Shown: positions 16,062 to 25,401, counted from the first letter of the stretch. The stretch: DNA of 64,000 bases from Legionellaceae bacterium (GCA_018061965.1 JAGOTG010000008.1:1-64000); one strand, 5' to 3'. The notes: generated by a model not told the origin, from the letters alone. Numbers and translations are program-made.

Positions 16062-16634
16062 TTTATTTAATTTATTCTCATATTTAGCCCAAGTTTTTTT
16101 CGAAGTGAAAATGTGATCCCAGAACGGTTGGCTTACGCGATAATGAAGTGCTTGGTATTGATGATGAAGATGATGATGTGCAACAAAGTAAGTGATAAAT
16201 TTAGACTTGGAATCTGAATAATGGATTAAATGATGAATAATAGAATACCATAAATAGCCAAAGCATATTCCTCCTACACTAGCACACCCTAATTTAGGGC
16301 CTAATAAACTAATAAAAATTATAAAAAGACAACATATAAGCACAAACATCACCCAACTAGGTGTGGCTAGATAAGCTTTAGGTTCTTCATGATGAATTAA
16401 ATGCATTTGTGCTATGTTTTTAGCTTTGCCATGAAAAAGAAATTTATGAAAGCAATACTCAATAACTGCACCATAAAACAAAAAGCTTGCAAAAAAAGCA
16501 ACAATGATAGGGATATCAATAGTGTAATGAGTGTTTATGTAAACAAACACTCCGACCAACACGAATACAAGGAGAAAGAACCCGAAGTAGTAATTAAATT
16601 TGGTATTTATCCTATTCCAATCTTTGATTCCCAT
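16056..16634 (-). CDS. fatty acid hydroxylase / sterol desaturase family protein
   Basis: A 192-residue integral membrane di-iron oxygenase. Histidine motifs are HKFLFH (HxxxxH), HLIHHEE (HxxHH), HHLIHY and HHHLHH, in the order expected for the FA_hydroxylase family, between four hydrophobic segments. Such enzymes hydroxylate or desaturate lipid chains in membranes. A longer frame extends to 16850, but the ATG at 16632-16634 is preferred because AGGA lies 6-7 nt upstream and the extension has no family character. It diverges from the outer-membrane protein gene at 16756. The exact substrate is unknown. Confidence 0.8.
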   Translation of the reverse strand: MGIKDWNRINTKFNYYFGFFLLVFVLVGVFVYINTHYTIDIPIIVAFFASFLFYGAVIEYCFHKFLFHGKAKNIAQMHLIHHEEPKAYLATPSWVMFVLICCLFIIFISLLGPKLGCASVGGICFGYLWYSIIHHLIHYSDSKSKFITYFVAHHHLHHQYQALHYRVSQPFWDHIFTSKKTWAKYENKLNKL

Positions 16635-16755
16635 AATTTTTCCTGAAAATGTATGTTTTATGTGGATAATTTGAGTATAGACTAAATACTGTATATGCTT
16701 ACGAAGCAACCCTGACATAATACCTCTAGAGGACCCCAGATACGGATATCTGCCT

Positions 16756-17517
16756 ATGTTAACAATAAGAACAAATGCATCTTCTACCGTACTCTGCGTC
16801 CTCAGCCTTTGGGGCACAGCCACTTGGGCCGACACACAATCAGCCCACATCGACCATGCTGGATTTCAAATCAGCGGGTATGCCGGGGTGGCAGGCACTA
16901 CTATTCACCCAGGAACTCTGCAGGGGTTTAACGAAACGGACTCCCTTCATCCCAATAAGAATCATCAACAAGAAGACTTTACCTGGGGCTTCGGCGCTGC
17001 TTACCGTTTTATGCCACCTGCTGTCACTAGAAATTTATTGCATGATATCTCTCTCGGCCTCGACTTCATGTATTTTCAAACCAATCAGAAAGGCTATACT
17101 TGGTTGTATGAGCAACCAGCTTACAACAATTATACTTATCAACTACCTATTGATAGTCTGTGCTTACTGGTTGATAGTGAATGGTCCTTTCATTCGTTGT
17201 TACGCCCCTATTTATTTCCGTTCATCGAAGGTGGCATCGGCTTTGCTCGGAATACCGCTAGTTATAATGACAGCCCACTCATTGCAAACACTGAGGGCCT
17301 ATCCATTAACAGCAATGCCCAATATCAATTTTCCTATACAGTAGGCGGCGGCGTTAAGATTTTATTGCCATTCAATACTGAATTATCAGTTCGCTACTTA
17401 TATGCTGATCTTGGCAACGCCACGACTTCTTCCAACGCAAGCGTACCATTAGCCGCCCCCATTACGATTCCTCTCTCAACTCAAACATGGCTAGCTGGAT
17501 TGACTTATTTATTCTAA
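16756..17517 (+). CDS. outer-membrane beta-barrel protein (OmpA/Opa-like barrel)
   Basis: This 253-residue protein has an N-terminal signal peptide ending near TWADT. It then shows alternating strands typical of a small eight-stranded barrel (ISGYAGVAG, GFGAAYRF, GIGFARN, VGGGVKILL, LSVRYLYADLG) and ends in WLAGLTYLF. The final phenylalanine fits the BAM recognition signal. It would sit in the outer membrane as an adhesin- or porin-like protein. It is followed 27 nt later by the thaumatin-like gene, so the two may be made and displayed together. Confidence 0.8.
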   Translation: MLTIRTNASSTVLCVLSLWGTATWADTQSAHIDHAGFQISGYAGVAGTTIHPGTLQGFNETDSLHPNKNHQQEDFTWGFGAAYRFMPPAVTRNLLHDISLGLDFMYFQTNQKGYTWLYEQPAYNNYTYQLPIDSLCLLVDSEWSFHSLLRPYLFPFIEGGIGFARNTASYNDSPLIANTEGLSINSNAQYQFSYTVGGGVKILLPFNTELSVRYLYADLGNATTSSNASVPLAAPITIPLSTQTWLAGLTYLF

Positions 17518-17544
17518 TTGACTTATACAACAAGGAAATAATTC

Positions 17545-19590
17545 ATGAAAAAAAACTTCTTCCTCGCTGTCGTATCGTTCCTAATCATGGGATATGCTAC
17601 GCTATCGCTGGGCAGTCAACCCATATTTAATATAACGAGCAATACACCCGTTACCCAAAACATGGTTCCGAGTAGCACTCAGGGACTCAGTTACACAATC
17701 AATGTGCCCTTCCCACCCCAAACAAGCGGAAATGAAATAGTCATAAAATGCGCGCTCTCAATTGATGATACCAGTATTGTCAGCGCTCCAAACTTTAATA
17801 CAACAACCAATGGTTGCATCAATGGTTCTGGTTTTTCTGGCATCGTCACTTCGGCACTCGTCAACATTCCTTTGGTTGCCAATGCGCCAGGCACCACTAA
17901 CATGACGCTTACTTTTACCATGACTAATGCGGGTGGAACGCACAAAGTACCGGCACCACCTGTGACTATCTCCTCTCCCATCACGGTCACCGCCAATGCC
18001 AATCGTACGATGACATTCAAGAATTACTGCCCCTTCCCTGTTTTTTTTGGGCTTTCTTCTGGTTCAGCACCTGCTAAAAATGCCCAAACCACTAATACCG
18101 CTTGCACAACAGATTCAGATTGCACTGCATTATCTGCTTTTGCACAGTGCCAAAATAATGGCTACTGTGGAGGTGGGTTTTGTGTCAATAACAACGATGC
18201 TGGTTATAATAGCACCAGCACTGACTGCCAGGTTACGACCGACCCCAATTCCAGTCCTTCCGCTAGCGATCTGTCTCCTTGCGCGGCTAACACTTGTACC
18301 TACTGTAACTCGAATACAGATTGTATCGCAGGTTCTTCATGTAGCTCGTCTAACCACCAATGCTATTGGAACCCACCTGCTCCAAGCGACTCATCTACCA
18401 ACCACTATCAACTGACCGCTTATTCTGGTAGTGGCGCACCCGCGCAAGACTCTGTCACATTCACCAGCTATTCCAGTACGAATGGGTATTCTCTACTATG
18501 GAGCGGTGGGGTTGCAGGCCGAACTGGGTGCGGTAATGGCACCGCTGCCATACCTTATACTGGTATCAACAGCTGTTTAACTGGAGGCTGTAATTTGGGT
18601 TCAGATCCGGGGACAGATGATAGTGCGAATGGTGGCTGCTATCTGGGGCAAGGCTTTGGCTCTAGCTCCACGTCTTCAGGCGGTGCTAACCCTGTAACCC
18701 AAGCTGAATTTACATTGGTTACCCTTACTCCGGACACCTATGATGTCACGGTCATCAATGGTACGAATATACCGGTCAATATGTACCCCATCACTGACGG
18801 AACAGGTGCAGCAATCGCATCCCCTGCGACCTATGGCAACCCATTTCAATGCGGCAGTACTGGTAGCAACCTTGCCACATCCATGAGCCCTGCTAGTCCT
18901 ACCACCACTTTAGGGGCCTGTTCTTGGAATTTTGAAAACTCATTCCTTACCAGTAACTACCCTCTCAATCTTGCTTATCGATGGGTGGGTAACGAAAATA
19001 CTACGGCCTGCATTGCGGATTCTACTTGCACCGCACTTAATACAAACTATCGCTGCGGACTCACATCCTCTGCAGTCGGAAATACGGGTAGTGGCTCTGC
19101 TCAAACCACCTGTGGAAATCTGCTCGGATACTGGACTCAAGATGAAATTTGTGCAGCAAACGCAACCTATAACCCAACCGGAAATCCTAGCACAGAAATT
19201 GTCAACTGCACGGCTGGTACCGGTGGTACGCTCGGCGGGAATACATTGATTAATTTGCTCTCCTGCACCGGCCCTGCCAACCAAAGTTGTTACACCGCTG
19301 GCGCTAATTCAAGCATATGCGGAGGCTGTACCGACTGGACGCAAGTTACCGGAGTACCCTCAAGCCCATCTGTTATAACGGCTTGTACCACACCCAATAC
19401 TCAGTACTGGGTCGCTAATGTGCTACCCGGTTTGAATTTTCTAAAAGAGGCTTGCCCGTCCGCTTATGTTTACCCTTATGATGACAAAGCATCTACGCTT
19501 ACTTGCCCACAAAACAGTGGCCAAAATGGTGTGGATTACGTCGTAGAATTTTGCCCAGGTGGAGAAACCGGGGGCTATACCGGCGGATAA
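17545..19590 (+). CDS. secreted cysteine-rich thaumatin-like protein
   Basis: The 681-residue protein has a signal peptide (1-23), an N-terminal immunoglobulin-like beta region (about 25-150) and a thaumatin-like domain. The thaumatin signatures are FKNYCPFPVFFG (about 157), GRTGCGNG (about 327) and a C-terminal CPSAYVYPYDD...LTCP...DYVVEFCPG (about 637-675). The core is much expanded by a serine/cysteine-rich insertion containing repeated CTTDSDC/CNSNTDC-type motifs. Over 30 cysteines suggest many disulfides and an extracytoplasmic site. GGA lies 8-9 nt before the ATG. Thaumatin folds bind glycans or inhibit enzymes in plants and occur in some Legionellales; the role here is unknown. Confidence 0.85.
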   Translation: MKKNFFLAVVSFLIMGYATLSLGSQPIFNITSNTPVTQNMVPSSTQGLSYTINVPFPPQTSGNEIVIKCALSIDDTSIVSAPNFNTTTNGCINGSGFSGIVTSALVNIPLVANAPGTTNMTLTFTMTNAGGTHKVPAPPVTISSPITVTANANRTMTFKNYCPFPVFFGLSSGSAPAKNAQTTNTACTTDSDCTALSAFAQCQNNGYCGGGFCVNNNDAGYNSTSTDCQVTTDPNSSPSASDLSPCAANTCTYCNSNTDCIAGSSCSSSNHQCYWNPPAPSDSSTNHYQLTAYSGSGAPAQDSVTFTSYSSTNGYSLLWSGGVAGRTGCGNGTAAIPYTGINSCLTGGCNLGSDPGTDDSANGGCYLGQGFGSSSTSSGGANPVTQAEFTLVTLTPDTYDVTVINGTNIPVNMYPITDGTGAAIASPATYGNPFQCGSTGSNLATSMSPASPTTTLGACSWNFENSFLTSNYPLNLAYRWVGNENTTACIADSTCTALNTNYRCGLTSSAVGNTGSGSAQTTCGNLLGYWTQDEICAANATYNPTGNPSTEIVNCTAGTGGTLGGNTLINLLSCTGPANQSCYTAGANSSICGGCTDWTQVTGVPSSPSVITACTTPNTQYWVANVLPGLNFLKEACPSAYVYPYDDKASTLTCPQNSGQNGVDYVVEFCPGGETGGYTGG

Positions 19591-19784
19591 ATAACCCGTA
19601 AGCCCACTGCGCCATATTGAATATGAATACCAGGAAAAGGACTCATCCAATTGGTTTGCCCATGCTTGCTCACTTGTCGATTACAGCCATAAACCATCAC
19701 GGGTTCAATGGCACCATCCCCCAGGGTTTGACGTACTGACGTGATTAATCCAACCGCGATGGATCCATCATAATCCGCTGAATT
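19575..19784 (-). pseudogene. 3' fragment of a decayed gene
   Basis: On the minus strand an open stretch of 69 codons ends at TAG (19575-19577), overlapping the 3' end of the thaumatin-like gene. It reads protein-like sequence such as YDGSIAVGLITSV and IHIQYGAVGLRVIY, but is preceded at once by a stop and lacks a start. It looks like the tail of a secreted or beta-rich protein whose 5' part is gone. No family is recognised. Confidence 0.35.
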
Positions 19785-19872
19785 TTATGAAGAACAATTT
19801 GGTGTAAGACATGCGCCTGCCGTCATTCTTGGTAAATATTGGTCACATGATTTGTTCCCCCACATACTATAA
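19774..19872 (+). pseudogene. short 3' fragment with a thioredoxin-fold-like motif
   Basis: An open stretch of 32 codons between stops, ending at TAA 19870-19872, reads EEQFGVRHAPAVILGKYW. The xxPAVI pattern is like the cis-proline segment of thioredoxin-fold proteins, including TrbC/DsbC types. There is no start codon with a Shine-Dalgarno. I take it as debris from a lost gene. Confidence 0.3.
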
Positions 19873-20113
19873 CAGGGGGCAATTGATAACCTTGGGGAAC
19901 TCACGCATAAGCTAGAACGGATACACCACGAGATAGTTTAAAAAAAACACAACATGTAGTTTATATAATGTAAACCCAACATGCAAATTCAGGGAAACTG
20001 TATCCTAAATAAACCTTAATAAGGGGTTTTATTTTGAGTGCCACGCATCAATTTTTACAAAATTCCAAATCTAGTCTATACCTAATAGAAGAAGAATAAC
20101 TTAAGGGCCTGCC
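19873..20113. other. intergenic region before the homospermidine synthase gene
   Basis: An AT-rich stretch with TATAAT at 19964-19969 lacking a good -35. A terminator-like hairpin AATAAACC/GGTTTTATT with trailing T lies at 20008-20035. AGGG at about 20103-20106 serves as Shine-Dalgarno for the next gene. Nothing else is supported. Confidence 0.35.
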
Positions 20114-21562
20114 ATGACATCAACTAAAAAAAACAGTATTATCAAAACCCCTCCACAGCAAAAAAGGCAATTTGACCATCGGATTCTTTTATTAGGATTT
20201 GGTAGTATTGGACGCGGAATACTCCCCCTGCTTTTAGAAAATCTCCAAATACAAACCAATCAAATCACCATTATTGCCCATAACAATGATGGTGCAAACA
20301 TTGCTAAAGAGTATGGGATAGATTTTCAGCTGCATGAGATCAAACCCAGAAACTTCGTGAAAATCATTGGCAGTCAATTAAATGAAAATGATTTTCTTGT
20401 GAATTTGTCTTGTAATCTTTCCAGTGCTGCTCTCATTAAATTATGTGATAAAAAAGGCGCTTTATACATTGATACCGACAATGACATTTGGGCCTCTAAA
20501 AGTAACGAGAATCTTACCTGGGAAGAATCTACTAACTATATGATGAGAGAAACAACTTTAAAATTAAAATCCAAGATTAAAAAAACGGCCATTATCACGC
20601 ATGGTGCTAATCCAGGATTAGCCTCTCACTTTGTCAAACAAGCTTTGCTAAACATAGCCGCTGATAATAAGCTCGAGGTTAGCCAACCCAACAGTCCAAA
20701 AGAGTGGGCTACTTTAGCTAAAAATTTAGGGATCAAAGTGATCCACGTTGCAGAAAATGATACTCAAATCAGCAATAGTCCCAAAGTGCCTAATGAATTC
20801 GTCAATACTTGGTCAGTAGATGGGTTTATTCAAGAAGGATCACAGCCGGCTGAATTAGGTTGGGGTACGCATGAAAAACACTGGCCAGTGGATGCGCACA
20901 AACAATCAGTAGGGTCAAAGTGCGCAATTTACTTAGATCGACCAGGCGCAAGAACCAAAGTGCGTTCTTGGACACCTACTTATGGACCCATCCATGGGTT
21001 ATTGGTTACACATGCTGAAACGATTTCTTTAACCAATTTTCTAACTTTAAAAGAAGGAAGAAAAGTCGTTTATCGTCCTACGGTACATTACGCGTACAAT
21101 GCATGTCCAGATGCATTAGTGTCTTGGATTGAACTGAGCAATGCGGAAGGAGTACAACAAGAAAATCAGCGTATTCTTTCTAATGAAATCGTGCAAGGTA
21201 TCGATGAATTGGGCGTTCTGTTAATGGGTAATCATAAAGGGGCTTATTGGTTTGGATCTACTTTATCCGTGGAGGAAGCACGTAAATTAGCACCTTATAA
21301 TAGTGCAACCAGCTTACAAGTCGTTGCGGGCGTATTGTCCGGGATATTATGGGCATTAGACAACCCCAATGCTGGTTTAGTAGAGCCAGAAGATATCGAT
21401 CATGAATTTGTTCTTAACGTTGCCAAACCATATTTGGGTAAGCTTGAAGGGTATTATTCAGATTGGACACCGTTAAAAAATCGTGGATCACTATTTCCAG
21501 AACGCACGGAACAATTAGATCACTCAGATCCTTGGCAATTTGTTAATATACGAGTGAGTTAA
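20114..21562 (+). CDS. homospermidine synthase
   Basis: A 482-residue NAD-dependent enzyme of the saccharopine-dehydrogenase/homospermidine synthase family, which makes sym-homospermidine from putrescine. The Rossmann motif GFGSIGRG is at residues 28-35. Conserved family blocks follow: THGANPGLASHF (about 162), EFVNTWSVDGF, PAELGWGTHE and the long C-terminal DWTPL. Full length is retained. Homospermidine synthases are frequent in Legionella and relatives. The ATG at 20114 has AGGG 7 nt upstream. The downstream gene is in the same direction. Confidence 0.88.
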   Translation: MTSTKKNSIIKTPPQQKRQFDHRILLLGFGSIGRGILPLLLENLQIQTNQITIIAHNNDGANIAKEYGIDFQLHEIKPRNFVKIIGSQLNENDFLVNLSCNLSSAALIKLCDKKGALYIDTDNDIWASKSNENLTWEESTNYMMRETTLKLKSKIKKTAIITHGANPGLASHFVKQALLNIAADNKLEVSQPNSPKEWATLAKNLGIKVIHVAENDTQISNSPKVPNEFVNTWSVDGFIQEGSQPAELGWGTHEKHWPVDAHKQSVGSKCAIYLDRPGARTKVRSWTPTYGPIHGLLVTHAETISLTNFLTLKEGRKVVYRPTVHYAYNACPDALVSWIELSNAEGVQQENQRILSNEIVQGIDELGVLLMGNHKGAYWFGSTLSVEEARKLAPYNSATSLQVVAGVLSGILWALDNPNAGLVEPEDIDHEFVLNVAKPYLGKLEGYYSDWTPLKNRGSLFPERTEQLDHSDPWQFVNIRVS

Positions 21563-21647
21563 AAACTTTTGCCCTGATGAGCATTGTAAAACTGCTAAAG
21601 TTCAGTAAAATTCAAATACAGTTGGGTTGCTCTGGAAATATGTAACC

Positions 21648-22547
21648 GTGTTGACAATACCTATATTAAAAGCGGGCGATAAAGTTGAAATTATCGCCCC
21701 TGCCTCTCGCTGCTCCGATGAAGATCTAACAGCTCTAAAAGAATTATTAACTTCGTGGCAACTACATTGTGTCGTGAAGGAGCATATCTTTGGTCAAGAT
21801 TTGTTATGCGCTAACTCTGATAAATTGCGTTTTGAATCTTTAAAAAATGCGTTACTCAATCCAGAAACAAAAGCCGTTATTTGTGCGCGTGGCGGCTATG
21901 GTAGTCAGCGTTTGATTCCTGAACTGGCTAAAATTTCTTCCCCTAGCACCCCCAAGCTATTCATAGGGATGAGCGATATCACTGCCTTGCATTTATTTTT
22001 ACAACAGACATGGCAATGGCCAGTAGTCCATGGCGCCCTGGCCCCAAAAAAATTGTCACTCGACTCTATTGCCGCAGTAAAATCGCTAATATTCGGTGAA
22101 ACTGATCGCATAGAATTTCATGGAGAAGCATTAAACCTTGCAGCCAAAAAGAGTACCACACTTGAGAGCACGCTAACCGGCGGCAATTTGTCGCTAGTCC
22201 AGACCAGCATTGGCACTATTTGGCAAATGGACGGACGAGAAAAAATTATTTTTTTAGAAGATGTAGGGGAACGCGGCTATCGAATTGATCGTATGTTAGA
22301 ACATTTACGCCAATCCGGTATATTTAAAGACTGCGTTGCCATAATATTAGGTGATTTTACTGAAGGGACTGAGCCTAATGGCACCTCTTTAATCAATCCC
22401 GTATTAGAGCGCTTTGCCTCTGCGTGTGAAATACCCGTTATTAAAGTGCCGGGCATTGGTCATGACCCTATTAATCACCCATTGCCTTTCGGGACAAAAG
22501 TCCGATTAGCATTAGGAGATAACATCAAACTGACATGCATGAGATAA
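21648..22547 (+). CDS. LD-carboxypeptidase (S66 family)
   Basis: A cytoplasmic murein-recycling enzyme that removes the terminal D-Ala from tetrapeptides. S66 motifs are present: RGGYGSQRLIPEL, IGMSDITAL with the presumed nucleophile serine, EDVGERGYRIDRMLEHL with the glutamate, and GIGHDPINHPLPFG with the catalytic histidine. The triad is complete. The frame extends to TTG at 21627, but GTG at 21648 with GGAA 10 nt upstream is preferred, giving 299 residues. It follows the homospermidine synthase gene after about 85 nt. Confidence 0.9.
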   Translation: MLTIPILKAGDKVEIIAPASRCSDEDLTALKELLTSWQLHCVVKEHIFGQDLLCANSDKLRFESLKNALLNPETKAVICARGGYGSQRLIPELAKISSPSTPKLFIGMSDITALHLFLQQTWQWPVVHGALAPKKLSLDSIAAVKSLIFGETDRIEFHGEALNLAAKKSTTLESTLTGGNLSLVQTSIGTIWQMDGREKIIFLEDVGERGYRIDRMLEHLRQSGIFKDCVAIILGDFTEGTEPNGTSLINPVLERFASACEIPVIKVPGIGHDPINHPLPFGTKVRLALGDNIKLTCMR

Positions 22548-22567
22548 TCGGTAAATAATAACAAACC

Positions 22568-22598
22568 TGGATGCAGCCAGTCCTGAGACTGGCATCCA
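22568..22598. terminator. hairpin between convergent genes
   Basis: TGGAT...GCCAGTC pairs with GACTGGC ATCCA around a CTGA loop with a 3-nt bulge. It lies between the LD-carboxypeptidase gene and the convergent gene at 22622. There is no clear T run. Confidence 0.35.
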
Positions 22599-22621
22599 GA
22601 ATATCCAATATCAACACCAGG

Positions 22622-23488
22622 TTAAAAAAGCCTCGTTCCAAAACCTAGTGTATTGTCTGCAATGTGGCGGAACAATCTATCATCGACTAGGCGGCCTATT
22701 TGCAACGGTACTTGTTGGGGGTTGGGATCGACTAACGCCTGGTCAGCAAACAACCTAAACATTTGTTGCTTCGCTCGAGCTTGATTGTCTTTATTTATTG
22801 AGGAAATGACAGAGTACAATACTAAGGCACCTACTATAACGCTAACAAATATCATATTATCATTTTTTTGATTTTGTTTTGCTAAATCAAAGACAAAGGT
22901 CGCTGCAAGATTATTGTATAACATCCCAGCTGCCGTGCTTATTATCAAAGCTATAGCAACCTCCTCTGTGCTTGTCAAGGACAGGGTATCGACATTCAAC
23001 ATGGAACTAGAAATTGCTTGCAAAGCTACAAAACGTAAACTTTCTATGGGTAATTGCAATGCGTCTGGGCTAATTAGTAACACTTGCGATTTTGCATTAG
23101 TGCAATAAAAGGAAATTGCTTTATCTATAGATGGACTGATTAGGATAGATTGAATACGCAGTTTTTCAGGCACTTCAGGTAACACATTAATGGTTTGGAT
23201 CAGCGTTGTTGCTTGCAAAATATCTTCGATTGTAAACCCGTCAAATTGATTGGGGACAATTTTTCTACAGCGTTTGTTGACGAAAACAGAAATAGGACTA
23301 TCGAGTGGAATCGCATTTTTGGGATCAACCAAGCCGTTGGCATTATTTTCTAAATGAGAAAATATATTTTTGACTAGAAAAACAACCAAATGTGAACCGG
23401 CAGGTTGATAAAATAGAGCATCCATTCTACTCATTGCAGTCAAATTGGTATTAAAATTATTTTTTAGAAGCTCGAACCAAGACATCAT
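22622..23488 (-). CDS. membrane protein resembling a degenerate M48 peptidase
   Basis: The 288-residue protein has no recognised active site. Its layout recalls M48-type membrane peptidases. A segment VLLISPDALQLPIESLRFVALQAISS stands where M48 members have a helix ending in HExxH; two hydrophobic helices follow (about 175-195 and 210-228); then comes FRLFADQALVDPNP, which recalls the E..AD..A zinc-ligand helix. The histidines and glutamate of HExxH are absent, so if related it is a pseudoenzyme. There is no signal peptide. It is flanked by palindromic debris on its 5' side. The call is tentative. Confidence 0.45.
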   Translation of the reverse strand: MMSWFELLKNNFNTNLTAMSRMDALFYQPAGSHLVVFLVKNIFSHLENNANGLVDPKNAIPLDSPISVFVNKRCRKIVPNQFDGFTIEDILQATTLIQTINVLPEVPEKLRIQSILISPSIDKAISFYCTNAKSQVLLISPDALQLPIESLRFVALQAISSSMLNVDTLSLTSTEEVAIALIISTAAGMLYNNLAATFVFDLAKQNQKNDNMIFVSVIVGALVLYSVISSINKDNQARAKQQMFRLFADQALVDPNPQQVPLQIGRLVDDRLFRHIADNTLGFGTRLF

Positions 23489-23684
23489 AAATTACCGATT
23501 AAGAAAAAGAGTGACCTAATATATCAAAAAAAGCTCTTTTTATCAATGTGGTTAGTGTATAATATGCTATTCAATAGCCCTATGTGTGCAACATGCGCTC
23601 CCTTTGGCTTGATTGAAAACTCTCCATCCTCAGCGCGTCTTTTGGCGCGACGGCTCTCCGAATTAAGCACCGTGCCGACTTCAT

Positions 23685-23706
23685 GAGATCCTTCACTGCG
23701 CTCAGG
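23685..23706. repeat. single arm of dispersed palindromic repeat
   Basis: GAGATCCTTCACTGCGCTCAGG resembles one arm of the palindromic element at 46446-46531, with a few substitutions. Confidence 0.4.
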
Positions 23707-23755
23707 CTAGCGTACCTGGGAAGTTTTTTGATTGGACACCTGACTTTAGGAATTT

Positions 23756-25306
23756 ATGATTAATCCTGCAGAAATAAACCGCTCCATAACAAGCCGCTAT
23801 CTATTCGATATTTCGAGACATTATAAAATTTGGTTTAGTGTCGATCCCGATACCTGCTTAGGGTTAGAAAATGAGCTGAACTTGATCCGATTTCGCCATA
23901 ACAATCCTGAGTTCCCTTTATCGCTGATATATAGCGTTGATTGCTTGTCGCCCAGCGCCATTGTGACATTAGAACAATTCTGCCTAGATCATCAAATTGC
24001 ACTCATTCAATTTGAAGATCTCGAAGCACGTCTGCAAGAACCTAGTGATAAAGAGTTGTTTGCGATTGCACAAGCAGAAATTGCGCATGCCAAACATTTC
24101 TCAGATCAGGGCGGCAATATGGCTTCCGCCGCTGATGCGACACGCCTCATACGTTACGTGATAGAAGCCTATGGGAATTATAGTGAGTTTGATGGCGAAA
24201 TTCATTTATCTCAATTAAACACAAAGTATGTTGAGCTGAAAGGACCCGTTTTATTTCCGACCGAAATAATTGACCTCGGTACGCACTATCAAGTCATGTC
24301 CAATTCAGATTTTCTGGCATTCTCACTAGACAAAAGTCTGCGGCGCTTATCGGCTGAAGCATGGCAAGGACTGAAACACTGTCAATTAGAGATCATTGAG
24401 CATTATAAAGGGAACTTTGTTTTTGAAAAATTCTCTCATGGCCAAGTACCGCATGATTTCTCAGAAAAATACCCAGAATTACTCGAGATCCTTGCCGATT
24501 TTTATACGACATACCCTAGCCCGCGTACCGTGTTTGATTTTAGAAAGTATTTGAGCACGCTCCCCGCTTCTACCCTAGATGCACAGCGTTCAGAGCGCTT
24601 TGCCAGCTATTTTATGCGTCTTTCTGTCGTCGCGATGTCAGGCCCGACAAACACATTACTGTTCTTTAAGCATCTATTCCCTACCGGGCAAACGCATATA
24701 CCCATATTTATTTCCAAAAAAGACTTAAAAAAATGGCAACCGTTTATCTCTGCATTTATGGCCAGTGGTATTGGCTTTTACAATCCCATTTATGCAGCTA
24801 TCAAAAGTAACAATTCAGTACAAGCTTCGCTGCAGGCAGCACTCACTGCGGAGCCCACTCTATTATGTCATCAAGCGTGGACCAAGACCGGTAGAGACGC
24901 AAAGCTCGCTCGCGAACAGACCCTTTATAACCATGCAGAAATGGTTCTGGGATTTTGGCAACGTCATTCAGTAGGCAAAGAAAATGTGATTCATAAGCAT
25001 TTGTTTACCCACATTAAAAGAATAGGTACTGCGAAAACGATTCTTACTGCTGTTGCAGAAAGAAGCTATTCACTCGCCTTGCGTAAAGCATGTTTTGGAT
25101 TGCAGTTACCGGTGGTGAAATTGTTATTGCAAACCAGCGGTATTAGCCTTGAGATCAATGAGTTAACCAGCAAAAATCAAACTGCATTAGACTTGGCGCG
25201 ATCCGCCAAAGGTAATCAAGAGGATAAAGCTCAAATTGTTGCTTTAATTCGAACAGCAGGCGGAAAAACCGCACAAGAACTAGAAAGCTGTACGCATTCC
25301 ATATAA
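23756..25306 (+). CDS. glycosyltransferase-like protein with ankyrin C-terminus (effector candidate)
   Basis: The 516-residue protein has no signal peptide. Its N-terminal third follows the pattern of large TcdA/TcdB-type or GT32-type glycosyltransferases: IWFSVDP at about 26, NLIRFRHNNPEFPLSLIYS at about 43, and GGNMASAADATRLIRYVIEAYGNY at about 118-141, matching the usual paaaSDxxRxxxLxxyGGxY helix. Where the DxD metal site should be it has FDGE (about 146-149), so activity is uncertain. Residues about 440-505 form an ankyrin-like repeat (VVKLLLQTSG, NQTALDLARSA). Such combinations are typical of type IV secreted effectors. AGGAA lies just before the ATG. Confidence 0.6.
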   Translation: MINPAEINRSITSRYLFDISRHYKIWFSVDPDTCLGLENELNLIRFRHNNPEFPLSLIYSVDCLSPSAIVTLEQFCLDHQIALIQFEDLEARLQEPSDKELFAIAQAEIAHAKHFSDQGGNMASAADATRLIRYVIEAYGNYSEFDGEIHLSQLNTKYVELKGPVLFPTEIIDLGTHYQVMSNSDFLAFSLDKSLRRLSAEAWQGLKHCQLEIIEHYKGNFVFEKFSHGQVPHDFSEKYPELLEILADFYTTYPSPRTVFDFRKYLSTLPASTLDAQRSERFASYFMRLSVVAMSGPTNTLLFFKHLFPTGQTHIPIFISKKDLKKWQPFISAFMASGIGFYNPIYAAIKSNNSVQASLQAALTAEPTLLCHQAWTKTGRDAKLAREQTLYNHAEMVLGFWQRHSVGKENVIHKHLFTHIKRIGTAKTILTAVAERSYSLALRKACFGLQLPVVKLLLQTSGISLEINELTSKNQTALDLARSAKGNQEDKAQIVALIRTAGGKTAQELESCTHSI

Positions 25307-25314
25307 AGAAAAAT

Positions 25315-25358
25315 AGCGAAGGATTTCAGATTGAGCCAAAATCAGGAGATCCTTCGCT
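25315..25358. repeat. degenerate copy of dispersed palindromic repeat
   Basis: AGCGAAGGAT (25315-25324) and ATCCTTCGCT (25349-25358) form an inverted repeat with the same core as the 46446-46531 element. It lies just after the stop of the effector-like gene and could end its transcript. Confidence 0.5.
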
Positions 25359-25401
25359 GCGCGCGGTATATAATCATAAAATCTAAAAAACAGGGTTTGC
25401 A

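Noticed and set aside
16635..16850. N-terminal extension of the hydroxylase gene
   Set aside because: The extension has no family character and overlaps the start of the divergent barrel gene, while ATG 16634 has a good AGGA.
16775..17344. 189-codon frame inside the barrel gene
   Set aside because: It is the alternative frame of a gene with a clear signal peptide and barrel strands.
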